Source: Lanius collurio (lineage: Eukaryota > Chordata > Aves > Passeriformes > Laniidae). From it: a stretch of DNA of 64,000 nucleotides. The position numbers and the translations under genes are program-made. The notes under the pieces are model-generated. The model was given only the letters and a program-made list of their open reading frames with translations, did no database searches and was not told where the DNA came from. The first letter of the stretch is position 1. Each line of letters begins with the position of its first letter. The stretch lies in NCBI GenBank assembly GCA_020086605.1, contig JACBWW010000004.1:7821382-7885381 (forward strand). The letters are read 5' to 3'. Positions 21,871 to 33,271 of the stretch are shown here, in pieces.

Positions 21871-24800
21871 AATTTTATGAAAGAGAAATCCTTTGAAGAT
21901 CACTAGATATGTAGAAATTGCATTCAGCTCTGGAGTGTCCATACTAAAACAGTTGGTGCCTGGGAAAGTATTAATGGGAAATATCTTGGATGCCTGTTTA
22001 CCCTACTCTTCATCTTCCTTGCCCATTTGGTAATGATCAGAGTTTGTTTGGATTTTTTTAAGTTGAGGTTATGGGGTGATTCAGACACCCTTTCCTTTTG
22101 GTAACATTCTTTCTCTTGTCATAACCAGATGTTTTTGATACTATTCTAGATTCCTTTTTCACACCAGAAGACAGAATCACATGCTGCACAGGAACGTATT
22201 CTCTATAAATACTGCACTGACAATGGTGGAGATTTTCTCAGCCTTTCACTGATTCTGCCACAGATTTGAGATTCAGTGGTGCTGTAAAAGGCCCAGCCTC
22301 TACTGTTGAACTTTACTTTGCGTTTTACAAGGGAAGTCCCTTGTTCAGTGCCATCATGCTTTTTTTAAATTTATCTCTTCTTGTCTCTTGAAACTTGTAA
22401 TTTCTTCATCTCAGATTTTTTTTTACCAAGTTCTGCCTCATGTCATTCAGTTATCTTCTGTATTAATTCAGAGCTGGGTATTGGGAAGGAGGTCCCTGAT
22501 GATTTGAAAACTACTTGTGTCTACTGGAATGGTCAACTCCAGTTGTGGGCTGCACCGCCTCATAGGACTTTGTTCTGACCCAGCATGGTTGTTCCCTTCC
22601 TGCTTTGTTATCCCTAGCTCAATGTGTTTATAATTTTATCAGGAGATCCCATTGTGCTTTCCATCTTTTCTGTCTGGAGCATACAAGGCAGTGTAAATGT
22701 TATGGGCTATCAGAAACAATAGCATCATTTACGTGAACATAAAAGGGGGCAAAGTATTTTGTGGTTCTGTTCAGACACTATTATCCCATGCCAAGACTGA
22801 AAGAGTTGAATTCCACCTTGTTAAATTCAAATGAACTTTCAGTTGTTAAATACAGCAACTAAAAATGCTGCTGTTAGAGAAATGAGATAGATTAGTCTTG
22901 CAAACCTTTCCATGCCACTGTGTCAGATGTTGTTTTCATCTCTTTGATAAATACACTAAAAGAAGAGTCTGCTGTTTATTTTTCCTTTAGGGCCATATCA
23001 CTTTTGTTCCTTGTTGTGAATTTCTAAGAGCAGCAAGACATTTGACCAGTGTGGAGTTGTATGCTTGTGGAACTTCTTACAGTCACAGCTCCTTCAAATT
23101 TTTCACAAACCAAGTCAGGGTTTGAGTCACGGCCCAGATGCAGAAGTGGTTAAACTGGCAAATACCTCAGTAACTCAGACAGCATATTTACATGATCATT
23201 GATGTGTAGCAGAATGGTATATTGGCTAAAAACCTTCTACTTTGGTGAATAAAGGATTTACTGCATGGAAAGTGGATGCTGCTTCTCCTTGATCAGATGT
23301 GGGGTATGAAAGAGGAAAGATAAAAACTATCTCTGAGACAGAGGGACAAAATATTTGGGAACTTTACCTTTGTTCTAGAATACTATCTAGTCAACCTGAT
23401 AAGACCCTGGACACTAAGAGTTTTGTTAGCTTTTTTCCTTCCACCCCCAGATAATATTTTGCTTTGATTTCTGATCATAAAGATTGTCCCAGAAATTATA
23501 TCTGAACTTGACTGAATCTGATTTTTTCTGCATCATTTCACCCGCTTACTTTACACAAACCAAGGTTTTGACTCATTTGATAACTGGTAATAAGGAAGAC
23601 AGGTTGGTTTGAAAAAACAAACAAAACGGAGATCAAAGAAATAAAAAGAATACAACTTTTTGTTGTGGCAGAAATAGAATGAGAAAAAATAGGAGACTTT
23701 TAGGAGCCTTTAGTGATAGAGTTGTGGCAATGAACTTTAATTGCCAACCCACTTTTACTTTTGTTAAAACACAGATTTTCTCTTTGTTCTAGCAGATGGA
23801 ATTTTGATCACTCTATTCAGCCAATCCTCACTTGTTTTCTAATGGGCTTGGGATTTATTTTTTTTTTTAAATGTCTGGGAGATCCATCACCCCAAATAAG
23901 TGGACTTTAAAGGTCAAGAGAGCTCTTATCCTTTTAGTTCATTTCATGAGAGCTCTGAGCAGCAGGCACAGCAATCTCAGCATGGACTCAACGATATTTC
24001 CTCACAATGTAGCCAGAAACTGCATGCCTGCAGGGTAAAACAAAATTACCAGTGTTCCCCCATGAATGTCCTACACCTTGAGAGGCCACAGCCACAGAGC
24101 AGTTAGCTGCATGGCTGAGCACTAGCAGTAAATGCTTACTTCAATTGTGGCAACTGCCACTCAGAAGGGATGCATTTAATCTTGAAGGATAGATGTCTCA
24201 AGACGTCTCTCCTAAGTGACACAAAGTCTCTGGATGTAGAGGAGAGTGCTGAAGGGATGTATGTAGGCAGTTTCTCTCTGACTGTGGGGAAGTGGAGAAA
24301 AATTGGTATAGCTGGTAATAAATTAGCTTTAATATTAATCCTCGTGTCTAATGAAATTTTTTATGAATGCAGGTGGAAAAAAAAAGTGAAACCACACAAT
24401 ATAAAAGAATATCAAGAACATAGTAACATTTTTCTCATATTGTCTATTATTATTGATACCAATGGACAAGTGTTTGCAGATTTTCCTAGAAACTATTTCG
24501 ATGAAGTCATGAAACACAGCTGATGAGAATTCAAAATTCAAAATCTGTGGAGATTTCCTTTACAACTAACCCTCCTAAGACACATGCCCTAGGAAAAGGG
24601 AAAGTGAGTGAATTGCTGCTGTACATGAACCCCAGTGAAGAATTCTGGACACAGTCACTCTCCCTGCCTGATCCAATCAAAACCTGTTGCTAATTGTTAT
24701 TAACATTCTGTAAGGAAATGGCAATAGCACTGGGATTTCTGGAAGATAAGCTGAAATTAAGGCCAACTATGAGTACAATGAGTACAGTTTTTCAACAGTA

Positions 24801-25590
24801 CCAAAGGGCCTAGGGGTCACTACAAAGATTTAGGCTGCAAACTCATCCAGGCAATTTTGAAAACTGTGTGAAAATTCTTGCAGCATTTTATAGAACAGAT
24901 TTTTAAAGCCTCTGTTACTGTCAGTTACTTTGTGAATTTTAAAATATAACCTGAAGGTGTAATAAATACTGTGCAACCTGATCGGAAAGGAACTTTAGGT
25001 AACTTACTGTAAATGCACACATACACACATGATTCTTTCTAAATATATTGGCCTATTTACTATGGTAGTTACCTGTTTAAGACTTGCTGTTATATTAAGT
25101 AAAATAGTGTGCCTGGGCTAATACATTTTCAGAGAGCCTATTTGTTTTACTGAAGAATTTATTGCATCAGTAATAACTGTCAGAGTGAAAGTGTGGTTAA
25201 AGTGCTAGAGACAGGACCAACTGCAAAGGGTATCTATCAAACTATCGACTTCCTGCCAGCGGTGTTGTGAACTCTTTTGTCATAAACTCAAGCACCCAGA
25301 GTTGAAACCTCGATCAATGAAAGGGGAATCTGGTATCCAGCTCTTTTAGAGAGGGCACTTCTTCTGTTTGACCCATTAGGACACAAATAACAGATTTTAT
25401 ACAGTGCAGGTTTGATTTACAGCAAGCCTTCAGGTTACATACTGACATTTATATTTTAAATGAAGTGAACAGCACTCACCATCTGAAAGAGTTAAACACA
25501 GAACTCCCAGATGCATTCTAATAAAAAGTTTTAGCCTCGTAACGGGCAAATAGAAATTTCATTACACTGTGCAGTTATTTACCATGCAGA
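21871..25590. other. Unique non-coding sequence, gene-free
   Basis: No repeat family recognised. The 117-codon plus frame at 24170-24523 and the smaller frames have no domain. A 9-10 base T run near 23860 is the only low-complexity feature seen. Confidence 0.6.
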
Positions 25591-25640
25591 ATTTTATTTC
25601 TTTTTCTTTTCTTTTTAATTTTTAATTTTTTTTTTATTTC
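25591..25640. repeat. T-rich / pyrimidine tract
   Basis: TTTCTTTTTCTTTTC-type sequence passing into long T and AATTTTT runs. Low complexity with no clear unit. Confidence 0.8.
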
Positions 25641-28600
25641 ATTGTAGAAGAACCACGTTTTGATTTGTTGATAGATAGGGTTTCACAGGTTTTGCTTTCT
25701 TAAAAATATGGAATGAAATTCAGCTCTAATTCAGTTTAAATATTTGCTTGCCAACTGGAGGCATCTCGGTCAAGCTAGGTCACACTTTGCTTGCCTCTGA
25801 AGAGTTCCACTGAGGATTTAATTTTCAGATCAGTGCATTTGGTTGTTGGACTTACAAATCTTCCTCGATGTCTTCTCATTTTTATTGAGCTCTGACTCAC
25901 CTGACGGGATTGTTCAAGTTATGGACATAGTCTTTTTTTCTGGTGAGTGTTCAGGTGAGTGCCTTACACGTGGCTGCCTCATGACTGGGAGAACAAATGT
26001 TGCTACCTAGGATATTGCACTGTTGTACAGGGCTAGACTGTGTGTCTCTCAGTGTGGCAATGTGAGCTCTAAAGCCAGTGCTTCCCTGATGCTTTGTGTA
26101 CATTAGTAACTTTTAGCATGATTTTGATTTATATGATGAAGTTTAGATATGAATTTTCTTCACATTTTAGAGCTCCAGTAGGAGTGAGGGACAAACATCA
26201 ACTTGGTCTGTCAGTGTTTGCTGTAGTTCATTTACTTTGTGGGGAGGTGCTCAGTAATATTATGCTTTTCATATGTGTTTACTATTTTTACAAGGGGAAA
26301 CTTTAATTTAAATCTGTGGTGCCGTTAGATTGATCATTACAGCATTTCAATATGTTTTGCTTCAATCCGAACTTTAACAGATATGTTCCATTCTTCCACC
26401 AACAAGAAAAGTGGACTGGGTAAATTGTTGCTCTGTGTGTGGTACAATAGTCTTCTACCTCAGAGAAGGAACTTGCCTTGTGCCTTAGTAACAGAATTTG
26501 TCACTGGTAGATGACATTTTTTGTGCCATTTATCTAAAACAAGGTGCTCAATTGCAATGCAAGAATTAAAAGTTTAGTGCATTCTGGATGCTATGCAAAA
26601 TATATTGCCAGTTTTCATCTTTGTACAAGACCATTTTCTTGCCATAGTTGTTTTTTGTTTTTTGTTTTTTTTTAAATTACAAAAGAGTTCCTTCAGACAC
26701 TGATGTTACTTTTGAAACTGAGATGCACATTTCACCTATATGCTATGTAACACCCTGAAGTGGTTGATAACACCTTTATGTGTTTGTTTTAGAAGAATTA
26801 AAGTTTTTGCATGTACTGTGGAAAGGGGTTCCTACTTTCATTTTAGTAGTTTTGCACAGAATAAAACATACAATTTTATCAACAGATCTTGATTTGTCCT
26901 GCTATGAAGTAGGCCAGTTTATCTGGTGCAATCTGATTTGCTCATCCTCAGTTTTGGTTTTCATCTCTGAGTACTCCATGTAATCCAACCCCGTGCTGCT
27001 TGGATTCCACATGGAAAATGACATGTTCCTCCAAAATTAAACTCTACAATAACTATTGTCATAATGAGGATCAGAAGAGTTGTCTCCTTTTTGTGTTAAA
27101 GTGTTCTGACACAGAAACCAAAAATGCTGTTTGCATAAATATTAACCTTTGGGTGAATTGTTGCCTTGAAATATGTTGGAAAATTTGAGTCAGTCATAGG
27201 CTTTCTCACTGAAAAGCAGACAATATGAACTCCTGTTCTGGGAAGAAACACAAAGGAGTACATCATGGGGAATCTTCCCTTCATGCTTTTGTTATCATGG
27301 TTCAGACCCTTATGAGCTACAACTGGATGCTCCTTCCAGCAAATCCAAATTTCTCTTAACAGCTGCTGATGATGTGGTTCAGTTGTGTTACTCAGTCAAA
27401 AGCAAACATCTCACCATCTCTGAACAACACCTTTTGAGGCACCGCCATGCCATTAGCACAGTATTTTTGTTTTAATTAGAATGAGTGATACGCTGCTAGT
27501 AAGCATACATATCATGTTTCCTTCTGTAGACTTGAGGCTTTTATGGTTTGGCTTTTAAATTTACTCTGTTTACAATCAATAAAGTGTGCTATGGGCTCAA
27601 TAAGACCAAAATTAACTTAACACAATTAGCTATAATTCAAACTTTCTGGAAAGCTGGTCCTTTATTTGCTGTTTTCACTAAATCACTGGAAAGTGACTAC
27701 AAGGCAGGGTGAAATCAGATCAGACCATTTAAAGATAACTGGCATTTCTTTTTGCCTTCCTTCAAAGAGTTTCTGTTTATCTTATAAATTGAAAAATAGG
27801 AGAGAAAAGGTACTTCTTCTCAGTTTATGCTCTGCAAGTATCTTGGGGGTTTGAGGGGTTGAGGAGCAGGCTAATCTGAGCCTACTGGATGCATACCTGA
27901 GATAGCCGTGAGCCATCCCTGTGCCCCCTCACCTGGGAAGCTCGGGGATGAGCTCTGAAATGTGCAGAGCTATTTTAGGGTAAGGCAGGACAAATCCCAC
28001 AGCAAATTTCCAGATATTTTGGGTTTGTTAGTGCCTTGTGGGCACTATTCCTTCCCCTGTTGGAGAACTGGGCTGCTGAGGTGTCACCAAGGCAGGTACC
28101 ACTGCTCCAGCATGATGCACCCCAAAAGCTCAGGAATGGTGCAGAGCAAGAGCTATGGCTTATCCAGCCCTGATCGGAAGTTGGACAAGCATCTGTGCTG
28201 TTTGCCTTCATTAATAAAGCTTCAAAAATTGACCATCTCTTTCTTTAGCTAGGTGTTTTCATTGCCTTGGTCAGCACTGACAAACTGTGCTGAGAATTGA
28301 GTGATAAAGTAAACAGCATGAGTGATGTTTATTGCTGTTCTCAAATAATGATAGCAATTTTTTTAAAGATTTTTCACCTAAATAGTGTTTCTCTAAAATC
28401 ATGTAGGAGTTCAGGCTAATATTAAGACCTAAATTGATGTCAGGGGAGTTGTGATTTGAAACAGAGATCATATATTTTATTTCTGAACCCACATTTTTCA
28501 AGAACTCAGCGAGTATGAAGATTGTCATTGTTAACATTCACCCACATTCAATTTTGCAGATGCTTACCAAGTCTTTTTTAACTAATGACTTAACAATTGA

Positions 28601-29070
28601 AAAGAAATATGTAAATAAGACAGAGTTACAGTAAACATTACAGATTAAGGATAATTAAACTACATTTATCCATGTGTCGTTTTAAAAAAACAACCTAGCT
28701 CTTTTATTTTTTAAATAGAAGACAAAGTTAACTAATCAGTTAAAGAATCGTACTTCCTTCTGATATTTCTGGTCACTGTATCCAGAATTTTTTATAGCCC
28801 TTGCCACAGAGCTTCAGCTGACAGAAATTGAGAAAATATGCATAGATAGAGCGTTTTGGATGCTAAATTAAATGGTGACATGTTAGAAAGCAGTGTGTAT
28901 ATTTCCAGCCTGGAGCTCCTAGAATTATTGTACAAAATTCCACATTAATATCTTACTCAGTTTCTGTGATTATATCCTTTATATCAGTGAATGTCATGGC
29001 TGCCAGGTAAAATAAAACCATCCTATGTGTCCTCTTAGAATTATGCCAAACCCAATAACGTGTGAGAGTT
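25641..29070. other. Unique non-coding sequence, gene-free
   Basis: Holds a (TTTTTTG)-type tract at 26648-26673 and a moderately GC-rich stretch at 27840-28230 with an AATAAA hexamer at 28213-28218. The latter could be a decayed LTR or a non-coding terminal exon, but no LTR ends or acceptor site can be defended. CTCATCCTCAGTTTTGGTTT near 26940 is a weak CORE-SINE-like match. Nothing else is recognised. Confidence 0.55.
26648..26673. repeat. T-rich tract with 7-base period
   Basis: G residues at 26650, 26657 and 26664 punctuate T runs, giving a (GTTTTTT)n appearance before a final nine-base T run. Confidence 0.85.
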
Positions 29071-29447
29071 GGCCCGCGCTCCTCCGGAGCCGGTGATGCC
29101 AGCCCGTGCTCGCAGACTAATGTGTAATCAATACGCCTTTCACCGGCGACCCGAGCCCCGGTGGAGCTGGCAGAGACGCCAGTCAATAAATCGCAGCCGG
29201 AGGTCACTGCCACGGCAGCCCGGCGCCCCCGGGCCGGCAGCTCCGCCTCGCACCCGGCCCCGGCTCTCCGGTCGGCGAGAGGTCGAGGTTGTGCCCGGGG
29301 GGGATTGGCCTCTCAAACGCTGTTTGCTGTTTCTGACACTGACCATTAATTCTCCTCTGTCGCCACGTTTAACCCTTCCCCGCCAGCCCCTGCACAGCCT
29401 CAGCTGGGGTCCTGCCACGTGGGGGAAGCATGCCTTCTCTCCAACCG
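29071..29447. promoter_or_regulatory. CpG island, sole one in the window
   Basis: By hand count there are 28 CpG dinucleotides in 29071-29300, and row 29221-29280 is about 85% G+C. Most of the window has almost no CpG. In vertebrates such islands mark promoters or developmental regulatory elements kept unmethylated in the germline. It is embedded with AT-type motifs that look deliberate rather than decayed: TAATCAATACG near 29125, GTCAATAAATCG near 29182, CCATTAATTC near 29343 and the E-box CACGTG at 29417. No TATA box or first exon can be assigned. The plus-strand frame (ATG at 29096, stop by 29533) and an opposite 127-codon frame both cross it; such frames are expected in GC-rich DNA. Alternatives are an unannotated lncRNA or gene promoter, or a distal enhancer. 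Confidence 0.6.
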
Positions 29448-29651
29448 GTTTTGGCATTGCTGTTCCTACACCAGATTTTAGCTTTTTCTTAGTCAAGAGA
29501 AAATGGGAGACAGTTCTTGGCATCGATTTCTAAAGTCACGAGGGGCTACTGTGAAAATTAAATTTGAGGTGCTTATTCTGGCTCCCAAAATGGCCCAAGT
29601 CAGGGAGCTCGATGTCTTGAAGCTGAATTATTTGTCCCCAGGCTGAATCTT
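29448..29651. other. Unique flank of the CpG island
   Basis: Base composition falls back to the window's norm. A few further CpGs persist (ATCGATTTC at 29522, TCACGAGG at 29538, GCTCGATG at 29608), consistent with an island shoulder. Confidence 0.5.
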
Positions 29652-29750
29652 CTCACCTTTTGTAAACATAACTTATGCCATCAGGTAACTTCTACAGAAG
29701 CCATTGATGTAATTTCCTCACCTTTTGTAAACATAGCTAACTTCTACAAT
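29652..29750. repeat. Local direct duplication
   Basis: ctcaccttttgtaaacata occurs at 29652-29670 and 29717-29735, and taacttctaca at 29686-29696 and 29738-29748. The second copy lacks about 13 bases between the two blocks. This is a recent or constrained duplication of a roughly 45-bp unit just downstream of the CpG island. Confidence 0.9.
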
Positions 29751-32700
29751 AGAAGTTGCTTAATAAATGAAAGAACTTAGTGTCCACAGGTATATCTGCA
29801 TTAGTTAGGTGGATAATATGTATTGGATAGGCGGGTTTGTGTCAAAATGTTCACTGCAAAAAAAATGTAGCTTTTTACCCCATGGTAATTGTTGATTTGA
29901 GGAACCCCCCCCTTGCACTCTGCGCAGAAAAAATGATGTCTCCTTTCTAAACTAGGTTCTGTCTGTGTTTAAGGAGCTCTTAAAATTGGCAACAAGCTCA
30001 CCCCCACAGGGCGTCAGGAGTGATGTTTGCCTACAAGCATGATATGCCTTTATAGATACAGGCTTGGAAAATGAAGAGCAATATCAAATTCCTTTAGGAT
30101 AACTCATACTCTCCAATAGCTTAAATAAATATAGCGCATCAGAATCTCAAGGATTCACCCAAAACTCACAGAGAACTAAATACAGCATCATGAAGAAGTC
30201 TTGCACTACCCTTATCATCCTCAAGTGAGCAGGAATTACTTATCAAAATCACTGGTAAGACTTGCTCTCATGAGATTTGTAAAATTTTAAGCCTCATTTG
30301 TGGACCATAAAGTTCTGTACAAGCTCAGATATGCAATATATATTTGACCTGCTGAGTACACTGCCACAGGAGGTAACCAAGTAAAATGATTTGACTTGAG
30401 TAAAAAGGGGCAGATACTTTTATGATCACTAATAACATTTTTATAGCTATGAAAGCCAAGATAATAAGGATAATCAAATCATACATTTCAGGACATAAGC
30501 TGATTACAGTAGCAGTAATGGTCAGGGAAGAAATTTTACCTTTTGTCACCAGAAAAAAAAAATGCACAGTAACTAAATTTATAATTTAAAAGAACTTAAT
30601 CATCTTAAAGTTGGGCACTGACAGCTGTAGCACAAAAGACTAGTCAGGGCTGAAGGCTACTCTGATATGAAAAAATCTTTGATTAACTTCTGCAGTCTGG
30701 TATCCAAAAACACCCTTTTGGCTTAGACTCATCAGTTGCCACATGCCTCTGCCTGCTCTCTCCCAGTAATACAAGGCCTGACACCTAATTCCCTTTTATT
30801 CTCTCCAGTTGTCTCTGAGCCTCATAACTCCCAATCTGACATTACTGGATTTTTATTCTCATTAACCAAGATTGCACTCTTACTGCTTCTTTTCTAAAAC
30901 TGAAAAATGGCCACATTGCAAACCTTCAAGTGCTCAGGTACCTTCACTTTTCACATCCTGCAAATTATCCTGTCCAGTGTGCAGTAGACAGGAATGTCAT
31001 CAGAGGCTCAGCAGAGCCCACGAGACCCAGACAGGAGATGGACCTTCATTGCATCCAGCCATTTAGGTGATGTGTTCCTGCTTCTGCCTTGGAAACTCAA
31101 TGACTTCTCCAGGGACTGGCACGGTTTTGCAGTACCCTTTGCTCAGCCCATTACTGGGCAGAACAACAAAACACCACATGAATGAAAACTTAACATGTGG
31201 AAAGCATTAACCTGCAGCACTGTCTTTCAAGAATAATAATAATAATGTGTAAGTGTTCAAGTCTTGAAAGAAATATTTGCACTGTTAATTTATGTATGTA
31301 AATGACTTTTGAGAAGATGCTGCTGCTAGCAGCCAGATTGTTTTTCTTTTCCCTACTATTTCTAATTAGAATCTAGTTGCAGAAAAAGCTTCTAGGAAAC
31401 TGTGTGTGGATAGACAGAATGAGGTTTCAGGACAAATGTGTGGTTACAGCAAGTTCTAGAAGGGACATGTCTGTGTAAGGTGAGTTATAAAATTGAAATT
31501 TAAAAGGATAAAAATTAATTACTTTATCTGTGAAAAGTTAGATATCTTCTGGTCTCTCTCCAATGTCAGTGATGAGCCTGTGTAAGCTCCAATTTTTTTT
31601 TTTTATCCAATCTCTGCACATACCACCTTACAGTAGGATAATTGCTCCTCTCTCTCACCAGTTTCAGAGAAGCCTGGACAAAGAGAACATATCGAGCTCT
31701 AGAACTGCAGAATTAAAGTTATGTGAGAAAAATCACAATATCAGCACAAAAACTCCTTTTCTGGAGTCCTGCTTCCTGTCTGTGCTTTGAAGAACTCAGA
31801 ATGACTTTACAAATAAAAGATAGTTAAGGAGAATGCAAGAAGGTGTTCTCTAGAGGCTACCCTCACACTGAAGGTAGGATTGTAGTTTTGCGAATAAAAA
31901 AGCCCACAAACAAACAAAAAACACCAAATGAAAATCTGCATTGAAGGCTAAATCAGAGTAAGACATTCAAGGAATGACAGAAAGGCTGTTGCTGGGATAA
32001 AAGTTTCATCAACAGGAATGGAGTTTTCTGGCTTGACATCTTAAGATGAATGAAAGTGATGTGTCATCTTCATCTTTCCAGTGCATTTGAATTTATTTGT
32101 GGGAAGCAAATATTAAGTTACATAGGACAGCCTATTTTTTCCTGTGGATCCTAATTGTAGGGTGAGAACAATTTGTTTCCACTCTATTTTCCCTCCTTCC
32201 ACCTCCCTCCTTAACAAAAATCATTAGAAAAATAGAGTTGAAGTTAAATCTAATCTTCAAAGGATTTTGTGAATCTATGTCCAACTGAACAACACCCACT
32301 TTTATATTGAACTAATTTCTTATGCTCAGACGGTGTAGCTGAAGCAGTGTTTATAAAAAGCAGAAGTATAAATTTGTACATTGGGTATCTGCAGGCAGAA
32401 TTATTCACAAATGCTTGGCACTGGTGCCAGCGATGGCTTTTGTCAGGCAATGGAAAAAAGCTGTATGCAAGTGTGCTTAGGAAAGAAGAGATGGCTTTTG
32501 ATCCTTGCAGAAAAAAAGTCTTTTGAGGGACATTTCCACACTGATTTGAAAATAGCAATGGGAGTGACTGAATATACAGAGGAATAGAAATAGCAGGTCC
32601 CATTTGTCTTCTGTGCTCTGATATGACCTAACACCCATTGCTTGAAATAAACTAAGCTGCTCAGCAGCAACTGGACACATCTGATAGAAAAATTCTCTCA

Positions 32701-33241
32701 TCACCTCTTGGTACTTGAAATAATGCTTTATTTTGCCTGGATTTTCTGTATATTTCTTGACACTTATAAAACCTAAGTCCTTAGAAAGATAGATGGTCAT
32801 TGCCTTGTTCTTTTTTCTGCCAAGATAAATCTCATGAATAATATCATAAAAGATGTTGCATTAGAACTCAGAAATTGCTAAGATTTCTATAATATAGAAA
32901 GTTCTGATGTTTTAAGATGAATTTATGTTACTATGATTGCACAGATGCTAATGAATTAATCTGAAGTGTGCAAAATTTGTTGGTGGGTTTGAGACAGTGG
33001 ATTAAAATTAAAAGGAAAATTGGTACAAGAAGAAAAGAGGCATGAAAGAAAAAAAATGCAGTGGGAGAAATCAGGATAGGAACAAAGGAGGCATGCTTAT
33101 CTTAGACTTGGGTTCACCACTGTGGAATCGGGAGAAGTTCTGGAGAGAAGGTGCATACAAGAAGCTCCTAAAGATATGTTAGAAGTCTGCTTGCCTGTAG
33201 GGCTAAGATAAAATAGTGTACAAAGACTTGCATGGAAATTG
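29751..33241. other. Unique non-coding sequence, gene-free
   Basis: No gene or repeat family recognised. A short C run lies near 29905, and an (AAT)4 run near 31232-31245. Frames of 80-117 codons (for example 32250-32603 minus) overlap frames on the other strand and have no domain. Confidence 0.6.
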
Positions 33242-33271
33242 CTTTTTTTTCTTTTTCTTTTTTTTTCTTTT
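33242..33271. repeat. Homopyrimidine tract
   Basis: Thirty bases of T with three interrupting Cs, followed by ACCTCCTCCCC. Homopyrimidine stretches of this kind can adopt triplex structures in vitro; no functional claim is made. Confidence 0.9.

Noticed and set aside
24170..24523. 117-codon plus-strand frame
   Set aside because: AT-driven composition, no domain, and partly overlapped by an opposite-strand frame.
26930..26975. CORE-SINE-like TCATCCTCAGTTTTGG
   Set aside because: Single short block, with no tail or tRNA-like head nearby.
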